Of a stretch of 64,000 nucleotides of DNA, positions 26,149-34,505 are shown in pieces. Origin of the DNA: Paenibacillus elgii NBRC 100335. GTDB taxonomy: Bacteria > Bacillota > Bacilli > Paenibacillales > NBRC-103111. Position numbers and translations under genes: made by a program. The stretch lies in NCBI RefSeq assembly GCF_004000865.1, contig NZ_BIMB01000002.1, positions 62,001 through 126,000 of the forward strand, read 5' to 3'. The notes under the pieces were generated by a model. It made no database searches. It was not told the origin of the DNA and saw nothing but the letters and a program-made list of their open reading frames with translations. The stretch's first letter is position 1, and every line of letters starts with the position of its first letter.

Positions 26149-26196
26149 TTCGAAAATATTCGAATAATTGAAATATAACACTCCCTTTGGTATAAT
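26149..26196. promoter_or_regulatory. Operator-like repeat and promoter of the ArsR gene
   Basis: TTCGAAAATATTCGAA (26149-26164) is a pair of TTCGAA palindromes 10 bp apart, a candidate operator. Next to it a plus-strand promoter has TTGAAA (26168-26173) and TATAAT (26191-26196), 17 bp apart. The operator lies between the divergent MFS and ArsR genes. Confidence 0.65.
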
Positions 26197-26234
26197 TCAA
26201 CTACGAAAAATTTTTTTATGGAAGGCGATCGATC

Positions 26235-26546
26235 TTGAGGAAGCTTTTTCACCCGCAAGTTGACGAAATCAATCTATCTACCGTGCTCTATGCGCTAAGT
26301 GACGACATCCGGCTCCAAATCATCAAAAGCCTCGCGGACCACGGGGAGCAAGCCTGCAACCAGTTTGACATCCCGCTTCCGAATTCGACTCTCTCCCATC
26401 ATTACAAGGTGCTCAGAGAATCGGGGGTTACGCATACGCGAATCGAAGGAACCCAGCGGTTTGTCTCCCTGCGCTACGACGATCTGAATGTTCGCTTCCC
26501 TGGCCTATTACAGGCCGTTCTTCAGGGTTTGGAGCCCCGAGCATAA
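26235..26546 (+). CDS. ArsR/SmtB-like winged-helix regulator
   Basis: A 103-residue winged-helix repressor. The core LSTVLYALSDDIRLQIIKSL, NSTLSHHYKVLRESGVTHTR and IEGTQRFVSLR is the ArsR fold. The CxC metal-binding motif of SmtB/ArsR is absent; the single Cys (EQACNQF) sits before the recognition helix. It may therefore sense something other than metals. The start is TTG 26235, with GAAGG 9 bp upstream. It diverges from the MFS transporter, its likely target. Confidence 0.85.
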   Translation: MRKLFHPQVDEINLSTVLYALSDDIRLQIIKSLADHGEQACNQFDIPLPNSTLSHHYKVLRESGVTHTRIEGTQRFVSLRYDDLNVRFPGLLQAVLQGLEPRA

Positions 26547-26570
26547 CCGCTTCCCTGAAACGCAAACAGG

Positions 26571-26601
26571 CCAGCCTTCACAACGAAGGTGGCCTTTGCT
26601 T
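26571..26601. terminator. Bidirectional terminator between convergent genes
   Basis: AGGCCA-CCTTC and GAAGG-TGGCCT form a hairpin between the ArsR stop (26546) and the zinc-ribbon gene stop (26622). Confidence 0.6.
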
Positions 26602-26621
26602 ACGCTGAATCAGCCCATTGC

Positions 26622-27014
26622 CTAATCCCAGTCCATGTAAAAGGTCGCCGTCAGCTTGCCGCTGGCACACTCGGGACAATCCAGTTCAACCGTCCTCGGA
26701 TCGTCCGGTACGGGATGCATCGCTTCCCCACATTTCCCGCAGGAATAGGCGGTGACAAAATAATCGCGATCCGACTTCATCTCCAAATAAAGCTCGTTCC
26801 GGAGCGAACGGCATGCCGTACACCGGTACAAGGCGTCATAAGCCGCGTATCGCGTACTTGGTTCCTTCTCAAACTCGGCAATCCGCTTCTTAAGCGCTGC
26901 GTCCTGCACGAATGAAGCGATGGAATGCAGATACGCGTACGTGAATCCGATCCCTACAAAAACGTTCATATGATAGCCGCAATCTGCGCAATCCAATTTA
27001 TACGCTTCGCCCAT
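26622..27014 (-). CDS. Zinc-ribbon-type protein of unknown function
   Basis: A 130-residue protein with four C-x-x-C pairs: CADC (about residue 9), CTAC (about 68), CGKC (about 93) and CPEC (about 113). These suggest two zinc-binding modules. No other domain is recognised. The start is set at ATG 27014; an in-frame codon at 27086 would add a hydrophobic 24-residue tail. It is monocistronic. It might bind nucleic acid or be a structural zinc protein, and nothing in the context helps. Confidence 0.65.
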   Translation of the reverse strand: MGEAYKLDCADCGYHMNVFVGIGFTYAYLHSIASFVQDAALKKRIAEFEKEPSTRYAAYDALYRCTACRSLRNELYLEMKSDRDYFVTAYSCGKCGEAMHPVPDDPRTVELDCPECASGKLTATFYMDWD

Positions 27015-27184
27015 ACCAACTCTAATCCCCTTTCCGGAAAACGAAACCACTCTATTATAGCAAAAAAAGAAATACAATATTTTCAAGATAAACCCATTTT
27101 TTCATCAACTTAGCATTCAATGGGCTGTAAATACGATATAATAGACAACAAATACCGAGATTCCTCTAAAACGGATGTGTAAGG

Positions 27185-28789
27185 ATGCTGCATCTTTTTG
27201 TCGATATGCTGGAACGCGTCGGCTTCCTGATTGCGCTGGCGTTCGTCTTCTCACGGAGCCGGTGGATGCGAAGCTATATGAGCTACCAAGGGGAGCAGGC
27301 TCATCAGTGGCGCTTTATCGTCTTCTTCAGCCTGTATGCGATTCTCGGCACGTATTCCGGGGTAACCGTGACTCCGTATTCGTACCAGCCCGCGCCATGG
27401 ATCGGTGAAGTCTCCCCTACAGCCGCCATCGCCAACTCCCGGTCGATCGGGGTCGTCATCGCCGGACTGCTCGGCGGGGTGAAGAGCGGGCTGATCGTCG
27501 GAGTCATTGCCGGCCTGCACCGGTACAGCCTCGGCGGCTTCGTCGCCGTCGCCTGTATGCTGGCGCCTGTCGCTCAAGGTATCCTTGCGGGATTATGCCG
27601 CAATGCCGTCAAACGGCGGTTCCGGCACGCGGCTTCGGCCAAGCCGGCGTTTGCCGTCGGCCTGATCGCTGAAGCGGTTCAAATGGGGTTGATTTTGCTG
27701 CTGGCGAAGCCTTGGAACGAGGCGCTCGGGCTGGTCGCGCTGATCGGGATTCCGCAGGTGGTTGCGAACGGGATCGGGGTATCCTTGTTTTTTATCGTGT
27801 ATCATACGATGGAAAGCGAGGAGGACCGGATCGGGACGGAGCACGCGCGCAAAGCGCTGCATATCGCCGATCTCACGATGCCGCTGTGGCGGTTGGATTT
27901 TGACCGGGCGGTCCGGGAAGTTGCGAGAACGCTGCATGAGGAGACGAAGGCCGTCGGCGCTTACTTTTACAAAGATGATAAGGAATGGGCTAAAGAAGGC
28001 CGCAAGACACCGTATTGGGTCGATCTGCCGATGGAAATGCAAAATAAGAAGCTGATTGGCCGCTTCCGGCTGTTTTACGAGCGGAAGCAGGAGGATTCCC
28101 CGTCCCGGCGGCGGATGTTGACAACGCTGGCGAGGCTTATTTCGCAGCAGTATGCGTTCGTGGAGACGGAGCGGCAGGGGCAGCTGTTGGCCGATGCCGA
28201 AATCCGCTCGCTGCAGGCGCAGATGAACCCGCACTTTTTATTCAACGTATTGAATACAGTCAAATCGTTCATTCGCACAAAACCGGAGGAAGCGCGGCAG
28301 CTCATCACGCACCTGTCCAAATTCCTCCGCAAAAATATGAACGGCAGCAGCAAAACGATGGTCTCGGTCCGCGACGAGCTTGAGCTTGTTACATCCTACC
28401 TGAGCTTGACCAAAGCGCGGCTCGGCGATCAGCTGGAGTTTGTGACAGATATTGACGAAGCGGCGCTGGACTGCCGTATTCCTCCGTTTACGATTCAGCC
28501 GCTGGTGGAAAATGCGATTGTCCACGGGCTCCAAAACATCGGCAGGCCCGGCATCATTCGCCTCGACGTGAAGCAGGAAGCATGCGACGGACAATACCGT
28601 GCCCGGATTACGGTGGAGGACAACGGCACAGGTATGTGCCTGGGCGTGGCGGGGGCGGCGGACGAGCATGCAGGCGTCGCGCTGCGCAATATCGTTCAGA
28701 GGCTCAGCTATCATTACGGTACGGAGAAGCCGCTGCAGATCGATAGCGCACCGGGGAAAGGCACGAAAGTTAGCTTTTGGGTGAGGTGA
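27185..28789 (+). CDS. LytS-type sensor histidine kinase (BtsS-like)
   Basis: Membrane sensor kinase of the LytS family, 534 residues. The N-terminal 5TM-LYT domain (to about residue 200) has VIAGLLGGVKSGLIVGVIAG and PVAQGILAG. A GAF-like linker follows, then the HisKA_7TM/LytS kinase core with phospho-acceptor QMNPHFLFNVLNTVKSF (about residue 350). The HATPase carries N-box ENAIVHGL and G-box DNGTGM. The response regulator begins 5 bp later. In E. coli, the LytS-type kinases BtsS and YpdA sense pyruvate and BtsS drives a CstA-family transporter; cstA lies downstream here too, so pyruvate sensing is a reasonable inference. Confidence 0.9.
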   Translation: MLHLFVDMLERVGFLIALAFVFSRSRWMRSYMSYQGEQAHQWRFIVFFSLYAILGTYSGVTVTPYSYQPAPWIGEVSPTAAIANSRSIGVVIAGLLGGVKSGLIVGVIAGLHRYSLGGFVAVACMLAPVAQGILAGLCRNAVKRRFRHAASAKPAFAVGLIAEAVQMGLILLLAKPWNEALGLVALIGIPQVVANGIGVSLFFIVYHTMESEEDRIGTEHARKALHIADLTMPLWRLDFDRAVREVARTLHEETKAVGAYFYKDDKEWAKEGRKTPYWVDLPMEMQNKKLIGRFRLFYERKQEDSPSRRRMLTTLARLISQQYAFVETERQGQLLADAEIRSLQAQMNPHFLFNVLNTVKSFIRTKPEEARQLITHLSKFLRKNMNGSSKTMVSVRDELELVTSYLSLTKARLGDQLEFVTDIDEAALDCRIPPFTIQPLVENAIVHGLQNIGRPGIIRLDVKQEACDGQYRARITVEDNGTGMCLGVAGAADEHAGVALRNIVQRLSYHYGTEKPLQIDSAPGKGTKVSFWVR

Positions 28790-28794
28790 CAAGA

Positions 28795-29538
28795 ATGGGT
28801 TGGAATGTGGTGATTGCCGACGATGAAGCGCCTTCCCGGGAGGAGCTGGCCTATTTGCTGGGGCAAATCGCCGACGTATCGCAGGTGACGCAAGCAGTCG
28901 GCGGAATGGACGCAATCCGCAAGGTAAAGGAGCAGACGCCGGACGTGCTGTTTCTCGATATGGAGATGCCGGATCTCAGCGGATTGCAGGTGGCGCAAAT
29001 CGTAGGCGAGCTCGACCCGGAGGTTAAAATCGTCTTTTCCACCGCTTACGACCATTATGCGGTCGACGCCTTCAAGCTACGCGCGTTTCATTACGTATTG
29101 AAGCCGTATGACGAGGACGATCTCGGTGCGGTCTTTCGGGAATTGCGGCTGGCTGCGGAGAGGAGCCTTCCGACGGATTCGCGTAAGCCCGTAGCGGGAA
29201 ACGCCTGCGTGAAGCTGGCGCTTGAATTGGACGACGGCATCAAGTACGTATCGCCGAAGCATATCGTTTATATCAGCAAGGAAGGCAAGCGGGTTCAAGT
29301 CCATACGATCGACAAAGCTTACGAGGTCTCGTATACCTTGCAAGAGCTGGAGCAGAAGCTGGCGCCGTTCGGCTTTTTCCGCTGTCATAAAAGCTACCTG
29401 GTCCGGCTGGAAGCGATCACGGAATTGAAGTCGTGGGTTAACGGGGCTTACGACGTACGGATGGACGATACGGCGCGGAGCCGCGTTCCCGTGAGCCGAA
29501 ATTATGTGAAGGAGCTGCGTTTGAAGCTGGAAATCTGA
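28795..29538 (+). CDS. LytTR family response regulator
   Basis: A 247-residue regulator with an N-terminal receiver (VIADDEAPSREELAYLLG; phospho-acceptor Asp in VLFLDMEMPDLSG; lysine in YVLKPYDEDD) and a C-terminal LytTR DNA-binding domain (from about residue 145, with RCHKSYLVRL-type text FFRCHKSYLVRLEAI). The start is ATG 28795 after GAGGTG; an earlier in-frame codon (28777) overlaps the kinase gene. It pairs with the adjacent kinase and likely activates cstA 120 bp downstream. Confidence 0.92.
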   Translation: MGWNVVIADDEAPSREELAYLLGQIADVSQVTQAVGGMDAIRKVKEQTPDVLFLDMEMPDLSGLQVAQIVGELDPEVKIVFSTAYDHYAVDAFKLRAFHYVLKPYDEDDLGAVFRELRLAAERSLPTDSRKPVAGNACVKLALELDDGIKYVSPKHIVYISKEGKRVQVHTIDKAYEVSYTLQELEQKLAPFGFFRCHKSYLVRLEAITELKSWVNGAYDVRMDDTARSRVPVSRNYVKELRLKLEI

Positions 29539-29611
29539 CATCTTGAACCGGGTTCCGGACATCATGCGATCCAAGCGGTTTCCCTCGGGCAAAAGAGCGA
29601 TTATACTTGTT

Positions 29612-29625
29612 TGCAAACGCTGCCA
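29612..29625 (+). promoter_or_regulatory. Candidate CcpA cre site upstream of cstA
   Basis: TGCAAACGCTGCCA matches the cre consensus TGWAANCGNTNWCA except at the two W positions. A -10-like TATACT lies just upstream (29602-29607). It sits between the two-component genes and cstA. Catabolite repression of cstA is known in Bacillus; here it is inferred. Confidence 0.5.
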
Positions 29626-29658
29626 AGATGGAAGCAATTCACAGGTGGAGGGAACCGC

Positions 29659-31746
29659 ATGGCTAAAAGCTTGAAATCCATAGGTTTATGGGGACTCGTA
29701 TCGGTACTCGGCGCCTTCGGTTTCGCGACGATTGCGCTGAACCGCGGGGAATCGGTCAACGCCGTCTGGCTGATTGTCGCCGCCGTTTCATGTTATGCCG
29801 TCGCTTACCGCTTCTACAGTAAATTCCTGGCCCGCAAAGTGCTCGGTTTAGACGACAACCGCAAGACGCCGGCCGAAATCAACAATGACGGCAAAGATTA
29901 CGTACCGACGAACAAATGGGTCCTGTTCGGGCATCACTTCGCCGCGATCGCCGGCGCAGGGCCGCTCGTCGGTCCGGTGCTTGCGGCGCAAATGGGCTAT
30001 TTGCCCGGCACGCTCTGGATTGTGATCGGCGTTATTCTCGGTGGAGCCGTGCAGGACTTCGTCATCTTATTCGCCTCGACGAGACGGGGCGGCAAATCGC
30101 TCGGAGAAATGATTAAGGACGAAATCGGCCCGGTAGCTGGAGCGATCGCGATGATCGGCATTCTCGCCATCATGGTTATTCTGCTTGCGGTACTGGCGCT
30201 CGTTGTCGTCAAAGCGCTAGTCGGCAGCCCTTGGGGGATGTTCACCATCGCAGCCACCATCCCCATCGCCGTCGTGATGGGAATCTACATGCGGTTTATT
30301 CGTCCCGGTCGGGTCGCCGAAGCTTCACTGATCGGGCTGGTACTGCTCCTGGGCTCTCTCGTAGGGGGCAAGTACGTGGCGGAAAGCCCGGTGCTCTCCG
30401 GTATGTTTACGTTCAGCGGCGAGACGATTGCGCTCATGCTGATCGCTTACGGCTTTATCGCTTCCGCGCTGCCGGTTTGGCTGCTGCTGGCTCCGCGCGA
30501 TTACTTGAGCACATTTCTGAAAATCGGCACGATTGTGGGACTCGCGCTCGGCATCCTGTTCGTCATGCCGGATCTGGCGATGCCGTCCACGACGAAGTTT
30601 ATCGACGGCACAGGGCCGGTCTTCGCCGGCAACCTGTTCCCGTTCCTGTTCATTACGATTGCGTGCGGCGCCGTCTCCGGCTTCCATGCGCTGATTTCGT
30701 CCGGCACGACGCCGAAAATGCTGGAGCGGGAAACGCACGCCCGGCCGATCGGCTACGGCGCGATGCTGATGGAATCGTTCGTCGCCATCATGGCGCTGAT
30801 CGCCGCCTGCGTCATTACGCCGGGCGCCTACTTCGCCATTAACTCCCCGGCTGCCGCCATCGGCACCGATGCGGTGAAAGCGGCGGCCACGCTCACGTCA
30901 TGGGGCTTTACGATCACGCCGGACGACCTGACCAATTTGGCCAAGGACGTCGGCGAATCGACGATTCTTTCGCGGACTGGCGGCGCGCCGACGTTCGCGA
31001 TCGGCATGGCGCATATTTTGTCCGGGGTCATTGGCGGCAAAGCGCTGATGGCGTTCTGGTATCATTTTGCCATCTTGTTCGAGGCCTTGTTTATTTTGAC
31101 GACGATCGATGCGGGAACCCGCGTTGGCCGGTTTATGATTCAAGAAATTCTCGGCAGCGTCGTCAAACCGCTCGGCAATACCGAATCGACGCTGGGCAAC
31201 GTTATCGCCACGGCGCTTTGCGTAGCCGGGTGGGGCTATTTCTTGTACCAAGGCGTCATCGATCCGCTAGGCGGGATCAACTCGCTTTGGGCGCTGTTCG
31301 GGATCGCCAACCAGATGCTGGCGGGCATGGCGCTTATTCTCGGCTCGACCATCCTGCTGAAAATGGGCAAGAAAGCGTACGCCTGGGTGACACTGGTGCC
31401 GACAGTCTGGCTGCTGACCATTACGATGACGGCCGGCTGGCAGAAGCTGTTTCACTCCGACGCCAAAATCGGATTTCTGACCCACGCGCAGCAGTATCAG
31501 GACGCGTTGAACGCCGGGAAGTTGGTCGCTCCGGCCAAAACCGCCACGCAAATGCAGCAGATCATCACGAACGATTACGTGGATGCCATCTTATGTGGCG
31601 TGTTTATGATCATCGTGGTTGCCATACTCCTCGTATCGCTGCGTACTTGGTACCGCGTGCTGAAGGGCCTGCCCGTCGGGCTGAGCGAAGCGCCTTACGT
31701 GGCGCGCGGCGCAGACGGCGTCCGGGAGGTGCCGAAGTATGTTTGA
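29659..31746 (+). CDS. cstA: Carbon starvation protein CstA (peptide/pyruvate transporter family)
   Basis: A large membrane transporter, 695 residues, of the CstA family. Members import pyruvate (BtsT, CstA in E. coli) or peptides. The N-terminal CstA domain has NAVWLIVAAVSCYAVAYRFY, KWVLFGHHFAAIAGAGPLVGP and QMGYLPGTLWIVIGVILGGA. About 16-18 helices are visible. A DUF4161-like C-terminal part follows GGINSLWALFGIANQMLAG. The start is ATG 29659 after GGTGGAGGG. A YbdD-like partner overlaps its stop by 8 bp. It follows a LytS/LytTR pair and a possible cre site. Confidence 0.93.
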   Translation: MAKSLKSIGLWGLVSVLGAFGFATIALNRGESVNAVWLIVAAVSCYAVAYRFYSKFLARKVLGLDDNRKTPAEINNDGKDYVPTNKWVLFGHHFAAIAGAGPLVGPVLAAQMGYLPGTLWIVIGVILGGAVQDFVILFASTRRGGKSLGEMIKDEIGPVAGAIAMIGILAIMVILLAVLALVVVKALVGSPWGMFTIAATIPIAVVMGIYMRFIRPGRVAEASLIGLVLLLGSLVGGKYVAESPVLSGMFTFSGETIALMLIAYGFIASALPVWLLLAPRDYLSTFLKIGTIVGLALGILFVMPDLAMPSTTKFIDGTGPVFAGNLFPFLFITIACGAVSGFHALISSGTTPKMLERETHARPIGYGAMLMESFVAIMALIAACVITPGAYFAINSPAAAIGTDAVKAAATLTSWGFTITPDDLTNLAKDVGESTILSRTGGAPTFAIGMAHILSGVIGGKALMAFWYHFAILFEALFILTTIDAGTRVGRFMIQEILGSVVKPLGNTESTLGNVIATALCVAGWGYFLYQGVIDPLGGINSLWALFGIANQMLAGMALILGSTILLKMGKKAYAWVTLVPTVWLLTITMTAGWQKLFHSDAKIGFLTHAQQYQDALNAGKLVAPAKTATQMQQIITNDYVDAILCGVFMIIVVAILLVSLRTWYRVLKGLPVGLSEAPYVARGADGVREVPKYV

Positions 31747-31942
31747 GGCGGTCAAGGATGTGCTCAAATACCGCAGACAATTCCTCGACTTGCTCGTCGG
31801 GGTGCCGAACTATGAGCGGTACGTCGAGCATCGAAAGGAATGCCATCCGGGCGAGCCGATCCAGACGCGGGAGGAATTTTTCCGCGAGGCGCAGGAAGCC
31901 CGCTACAACGCCAAAGGCGGCAAAGTTTCGCGCTGCTGCTGA
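31739..31942 (+). CDS. CstA-associated YbdD/YjiX family protein
   Basis: A 67-residue soluble protein found behind cstA or btsT in many bacteria (YbdD in E. coli). Family text is PNYERYVEHRKECHPGEPIQ and EEFFREAQEARYNAKGGKVSRCC; the HP-E-P and C-terminal cysteine pair are typical. It overlaps the cstA stop by 8 bp, so expression is coupled. Partners of this type are required for pyruvate uptake by CstA-family transporters. A terminator follows immediately. Confidence 0.88.
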   Translation: MFEAVKDVLKYRRQFLDLLVGVPNYERYVEHRKECHPGEPIQTREEFFREAQEARYNAKGGKVSRCC

Positions 31943-31948
31943 GAGTTA

Positions 31949-31980
31949 AAAGGCCGGTCCTTAGCGGATCGGCCTTTTTT
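31949..31980 (+). terminator. Terminator after the cstA operon
   Basis: AAAGGCCG and CGGCCTTTTTT pair around the loop GTCCTTAGCGGAT-like sequence, with a T run. Confidence 0.85.
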
Positions 31981-31981
31981 A

Positions 31982-32531
31982 TCATTTGCTTCCGTCTTCA
32001 GGATTCTCGGGCACCGGTACGACAAGCTCCAGCTCAGGGATATACTGTTTCCCCTGCTTGCCCCAATCCAAATACGGCTTGACCGTTACTGATTTCGGCC
32101 TGGTCGGGAAAGCGTCGTAGCTTTTAGCGGCTTCGCCTTCAAGAGGGTACACATGCCCGCCGTGAGATTCCAGTACATTCCTCTCGTGATCAGCGAGATC
32201 AACCCCCATTTCTTCCTGAAGGTGCTTGTCCGCGATGTTAATAACGAGATGGGTTGTGATAGGCGAGATGTCAATTTTGGCGGCTATTTTCCAACTCTCA
32301 CCCTGATTGATTTTCGTCTCTTCGGATGGCTGCGGCGACGGCAATGACTAACCCTTTCCGAAGCGGCTTCCGCTTTTTTATTGTTTCACTGGGAAGCTTG
32401 TCCATTTGCTTCTCCGTTTCACGGATCATCCTATACGTTTCGTCCAAACGGGAACGCATCGTTGCCGTGATGTGGTCGGGGAGCTTATTCCTGCATTCGA
32501 TCAAGCTTTTGTCCAGCTTATTGTGTGCCAC
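31982..32531 (-). pseudogene. Anti-sigma factor relic (DUF4179-like), frameshifted with internal deletion
   Basis: Two open segments in different frames make up one damaged gene. The first (32531-32298, GTG start behind AAAGGAAGATGAGCT) encodes a 60-residue cytoplasmic anti-sigma N-terminus ending in a basic KKRKPLRKG stop-transfer and only the start of a membrane helix (VIAVAAA). The second (32344-31982) encodes the last 110 or so residues of an extracytoplasmic domain, ending VTVKPYLDWGKQGKQY and a Pro-rich tail. The membrane helix and most of the outside domain (probably 150-250 residues) are gone, and the two parts overlap out of frame. It follows a damaged sigma gene, as intact ECF sigma/anti-sigma pairs do. 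I judge it non-functional. The DUF4179 label is by resemblance. Confidence 0.7.
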
Positions 32532-32930
32532 AGCTCATCTTCCTTTCCGTACCGTTTCCTAACCAAGATAATAACTGTTTTCTTGCCCTGTGCAGGCGGG
32601 TCTTCACCGCTCCCGTCAATATCCCAAGCACATCGGCTATTGTTCGTCGCCCGCCATCAACAGCATCCGCTTCTTCAGCAGTTTATTGCACTCGTTAATC
32701 AAAATCCGGTAGATCCACGTCTTGAAAAAAGCAGGATCTTTTAACGTATGCAGCGACTTATAAGCTTTCAATATCGCCTCTTGTACGACATCGGCACAAT
32801 CCGCCTCCTGCTTAACGATCGCCAAGGCCATTCGATACAAGGGCAGCTCCAATTCCTTTATCAGATCGATGAATGCTTCGCTATCCCCTGCTTGCGCTTT
32901 GCGGATGTAGTCTTCTTTCAAATCCACCAA
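32518..32930 (-). pseudogene. ECF-type sigma factor relic with internal deletion
   Basis: An ECF sigma-70 gene with its middle removed. The 5' part has region 2: DYIRKAQAGDSEAFIDLIKE, ADCADVVQEAILKAYKSLHT and FFKTWIYRILINECNKLLKK. It then runs into a stop after MAGDEQ (32639-32637). Right after it, in another frame, the end of region 4 resumes: ADVLGILTGAVKTRLHRARK to a TAA at 32518. The 40-60 residues that normally lie between, including the first region-4 helices, are missing. The start is probably TTG 32930 behind GGAAGGG. The tail overlaps the anti-sigma start as in intact operons. Loss of function is near certain. Confidence 0.8.
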
Positions 32931-33025
32931 TACAGCCACCCTTCCATAAAAAAACGATCCCTTTTGCAATCTTCTTCTCTTCATTCAATTATTAGATCTT
33001 TCAAATACGGAAAAGGTTACAAAAA

Positions 33026-33062
33026 AAATAGACCGTCCCAGATAAAGGTAACGGTCTATTTC
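33026..33062. terminator. Hairpin terminator after the repeat protein gene
   Basis: AATAGACCGT and ACGGTCTATT pair with A/T runs on both sides, so it can act in either direction. It lies 41 bp past the stop of the minus-strand gene at 33103. Confidence 0.7.
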
Positions 33063-33102
33063 TCGTTCTTTAACTATGCCGATTTATAATAATAGCATCA
33101 AA

Positions 33103-33450
33103 TCATCCCAAAAACTTGATTAAATTCATGTTTCCTGTTGGCCTAATAATTACCCATCCTTTAGGAATGGGCGAGCCTAACATCACCCAAATTTCACGGC
33201 CATAAGTGGCGCTCTTGACATTCGTAATTTCGATCATGTTTCCTCCCACTTTGGTAATAACCCATCCTTCAGGAATAGGAGATCCGACCATAACCCATTG
33301 GGTTGGGAACGCATTCGAAAATGGCGGTTCCAGCTGAACACTAGAGGATGGAGCCGCTTGAGACGCACTTGCAGCTTGACCATCCATAGATAAAGCCGAT
33401 ATAGCCATCAACGAACATAATGCTAAGATTGCCGTGCTTTTTTTAACCAT
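33103..33450 (-). CDS. Secreted two-repeat protein of unknown function
   Basis: A 115-residue protein with a signal peptide (MVKKSTAILALCSLMAIS, cleavage probably after QAA-type sequence near residue 27). The mature part is dominated by two repeats of about 24 residues: WVMVGSPIPEGWVITKVGGN and WVMLGSPIPKGWVIIRPTGN. They are joined by IEITNVKSATYGREI. I do not recognise the family. The start is ATG 33450 after AAAGGGAG; a GTG three codons earlier is less well placed. It is AT-richer than the core genes and lies in the accessory stretch with pseudogenes and an integrase relic, so it may have been acquired. Confidence 0.65.
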   Translation of the reverse strand: MVKKSTAILALCSLMAISALSMDGQAASASQAAPSSSVQLEPPFSNAFPTQWVMVGSPIPEGWVITKVGGNMIEITNVKSATYGREIWVMLGSPIPKGWVIIRPTGNMNLIKFLG

Positions 33451-33459
33451 GAAATACAC

Positions 33460-33760
33460 TCCCTTTCATTTCATTGCTAAATGTTGTTTAAAAAACCGCT
33501 ACTGCACGATTTACTGCTAGTCCCCCTCCTTTTATCCTCCAAATATTTCGTAGGGTATATCCGTATGATATACAATGAACAAAATACTTTAAACCTTATT
33601 TAGTAAATTTTTAAAAAATATTCATAAATTAATTTATATTCCCATTAACAAAACCTACATATCCTTAGTCCGGAACTAGTCGCAGCTTTAGAAAATGGCT
33701 TGCTCCTTCTTGGTACATACGAAAAAATACATAGTGATTTTCGCTTCATAACAAATGAAA
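33460..33760. other. AT-rich intergenic stretch
   Basis: Very AT-rich, without a convincing gene on either strand. It contains the upstream region of the minus-strand repeat protein. No strong promoter could be fixed. Confidence 0.5.
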
Positions 33761-33761
33761 A

Positions 33762-33790
33762 TCCCCACCAGCTAAGCTAGTGGGGGATTG
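33762..33790 (-). terminator. Terminator after the 158-residue secreted protein
   Basis: On the minus strand AATCCCCCACTAGCT pairs with AGCTGGTGGGGATT and runs into TTTC. It is 48 bp past the stop at 33838. Confidence 0.75.
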
Positions 33791-33837
33791 CTCAATTGTC
33801 CGGCCCTAAGCGGATGCATCATGCAACTGCTATATTC

Positions 33838-34314
33838 TTAGTTCGAGAAATAAAATTGGATATTGAGCTTGACATCGGTTGTGCCAGAATAGTACATGAC
33901 ATTTGTAACATCGAGACGATAAAACGTTGATGAGTCACTCCCTAAAATTTCACTGCGTACCCCATTTCCCGAAGCAGTATATTCCTTTATCAGTTCCCAA
34001 TTCCCATTTTTGTAAATGTAATGCTTATAATTTAAAAATGGAATACCACCGAGTACACCCTGTTGATTTGCTTCAAATGTGAGCGTTCTATTGCTAGTAG
34101 GCGATAACCAGTAAAATGATTGAGTTTCCCACGGTTTAAGAGTATAACTCCCGCTAGGATCACTGGCGAGTGAAATGATATTGCTTGTCTCAGGTGTTTT
34201 ATCAGCGAAACTTGCCGGAACATTTACATCCGCAGCACTAACAGGTACTGCAAAAGCCAAGCATGCAAGTGCCGAAACCATACAAACCTTTTTCAAAATT
34301 TTCACTTTAATCAC
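33838..34314 (-). CDS. Secreted protein of unknown function (158 aa)
   Basis: A 158-residue protein with a classical signal peptide (KILKKVCMVSALACLAFAVP, cleavage after VSA). The mature part is rich in Ser, Thr, Asn and Tyr, with YTLKPWETQSFYWLSPTSNR and a C-terminal DVKLNIQFYFSN, and looks like a small all-beta exported domain. No family is recognised and there are no cysteines in the mature part. Its base composition is AT-rich compared with the housekeeping genes, and an integrase relic lies 190 bp away. Recent acquisition is plausible. Confidence 0.6.
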   Translation of the reverse strand: MIKVKILKKVCMVSALACLAFAVPVSAADVNVPASFADKTPETSNIISLASDPSGSYTLKPWETQSFYWLSPTSNRTLTFEANQQGVLGGIPFLNYKHYIYKNGNWELIKEYTASGNGVRSEILGSDSSTFYRLDVTNVMYYSGTTDVKLNIQFYFSN

Positions 34315-34505
34315 TCCTATATATTAATAATTTGAATTACAGTAAAATAATAACATTAAATTACTCGTAATGTAAGTACTGTAATATAAATATTAATATT
34401 TTTTTAGAAAATAAACTTTTCATTTCGTAAAGATGGTAAAGGAGACTCGCTTTCCTCAAGTGCAGTTCTATATATCTACAAAGTTATAAAGTGCGTTTTT
34501 GATAG

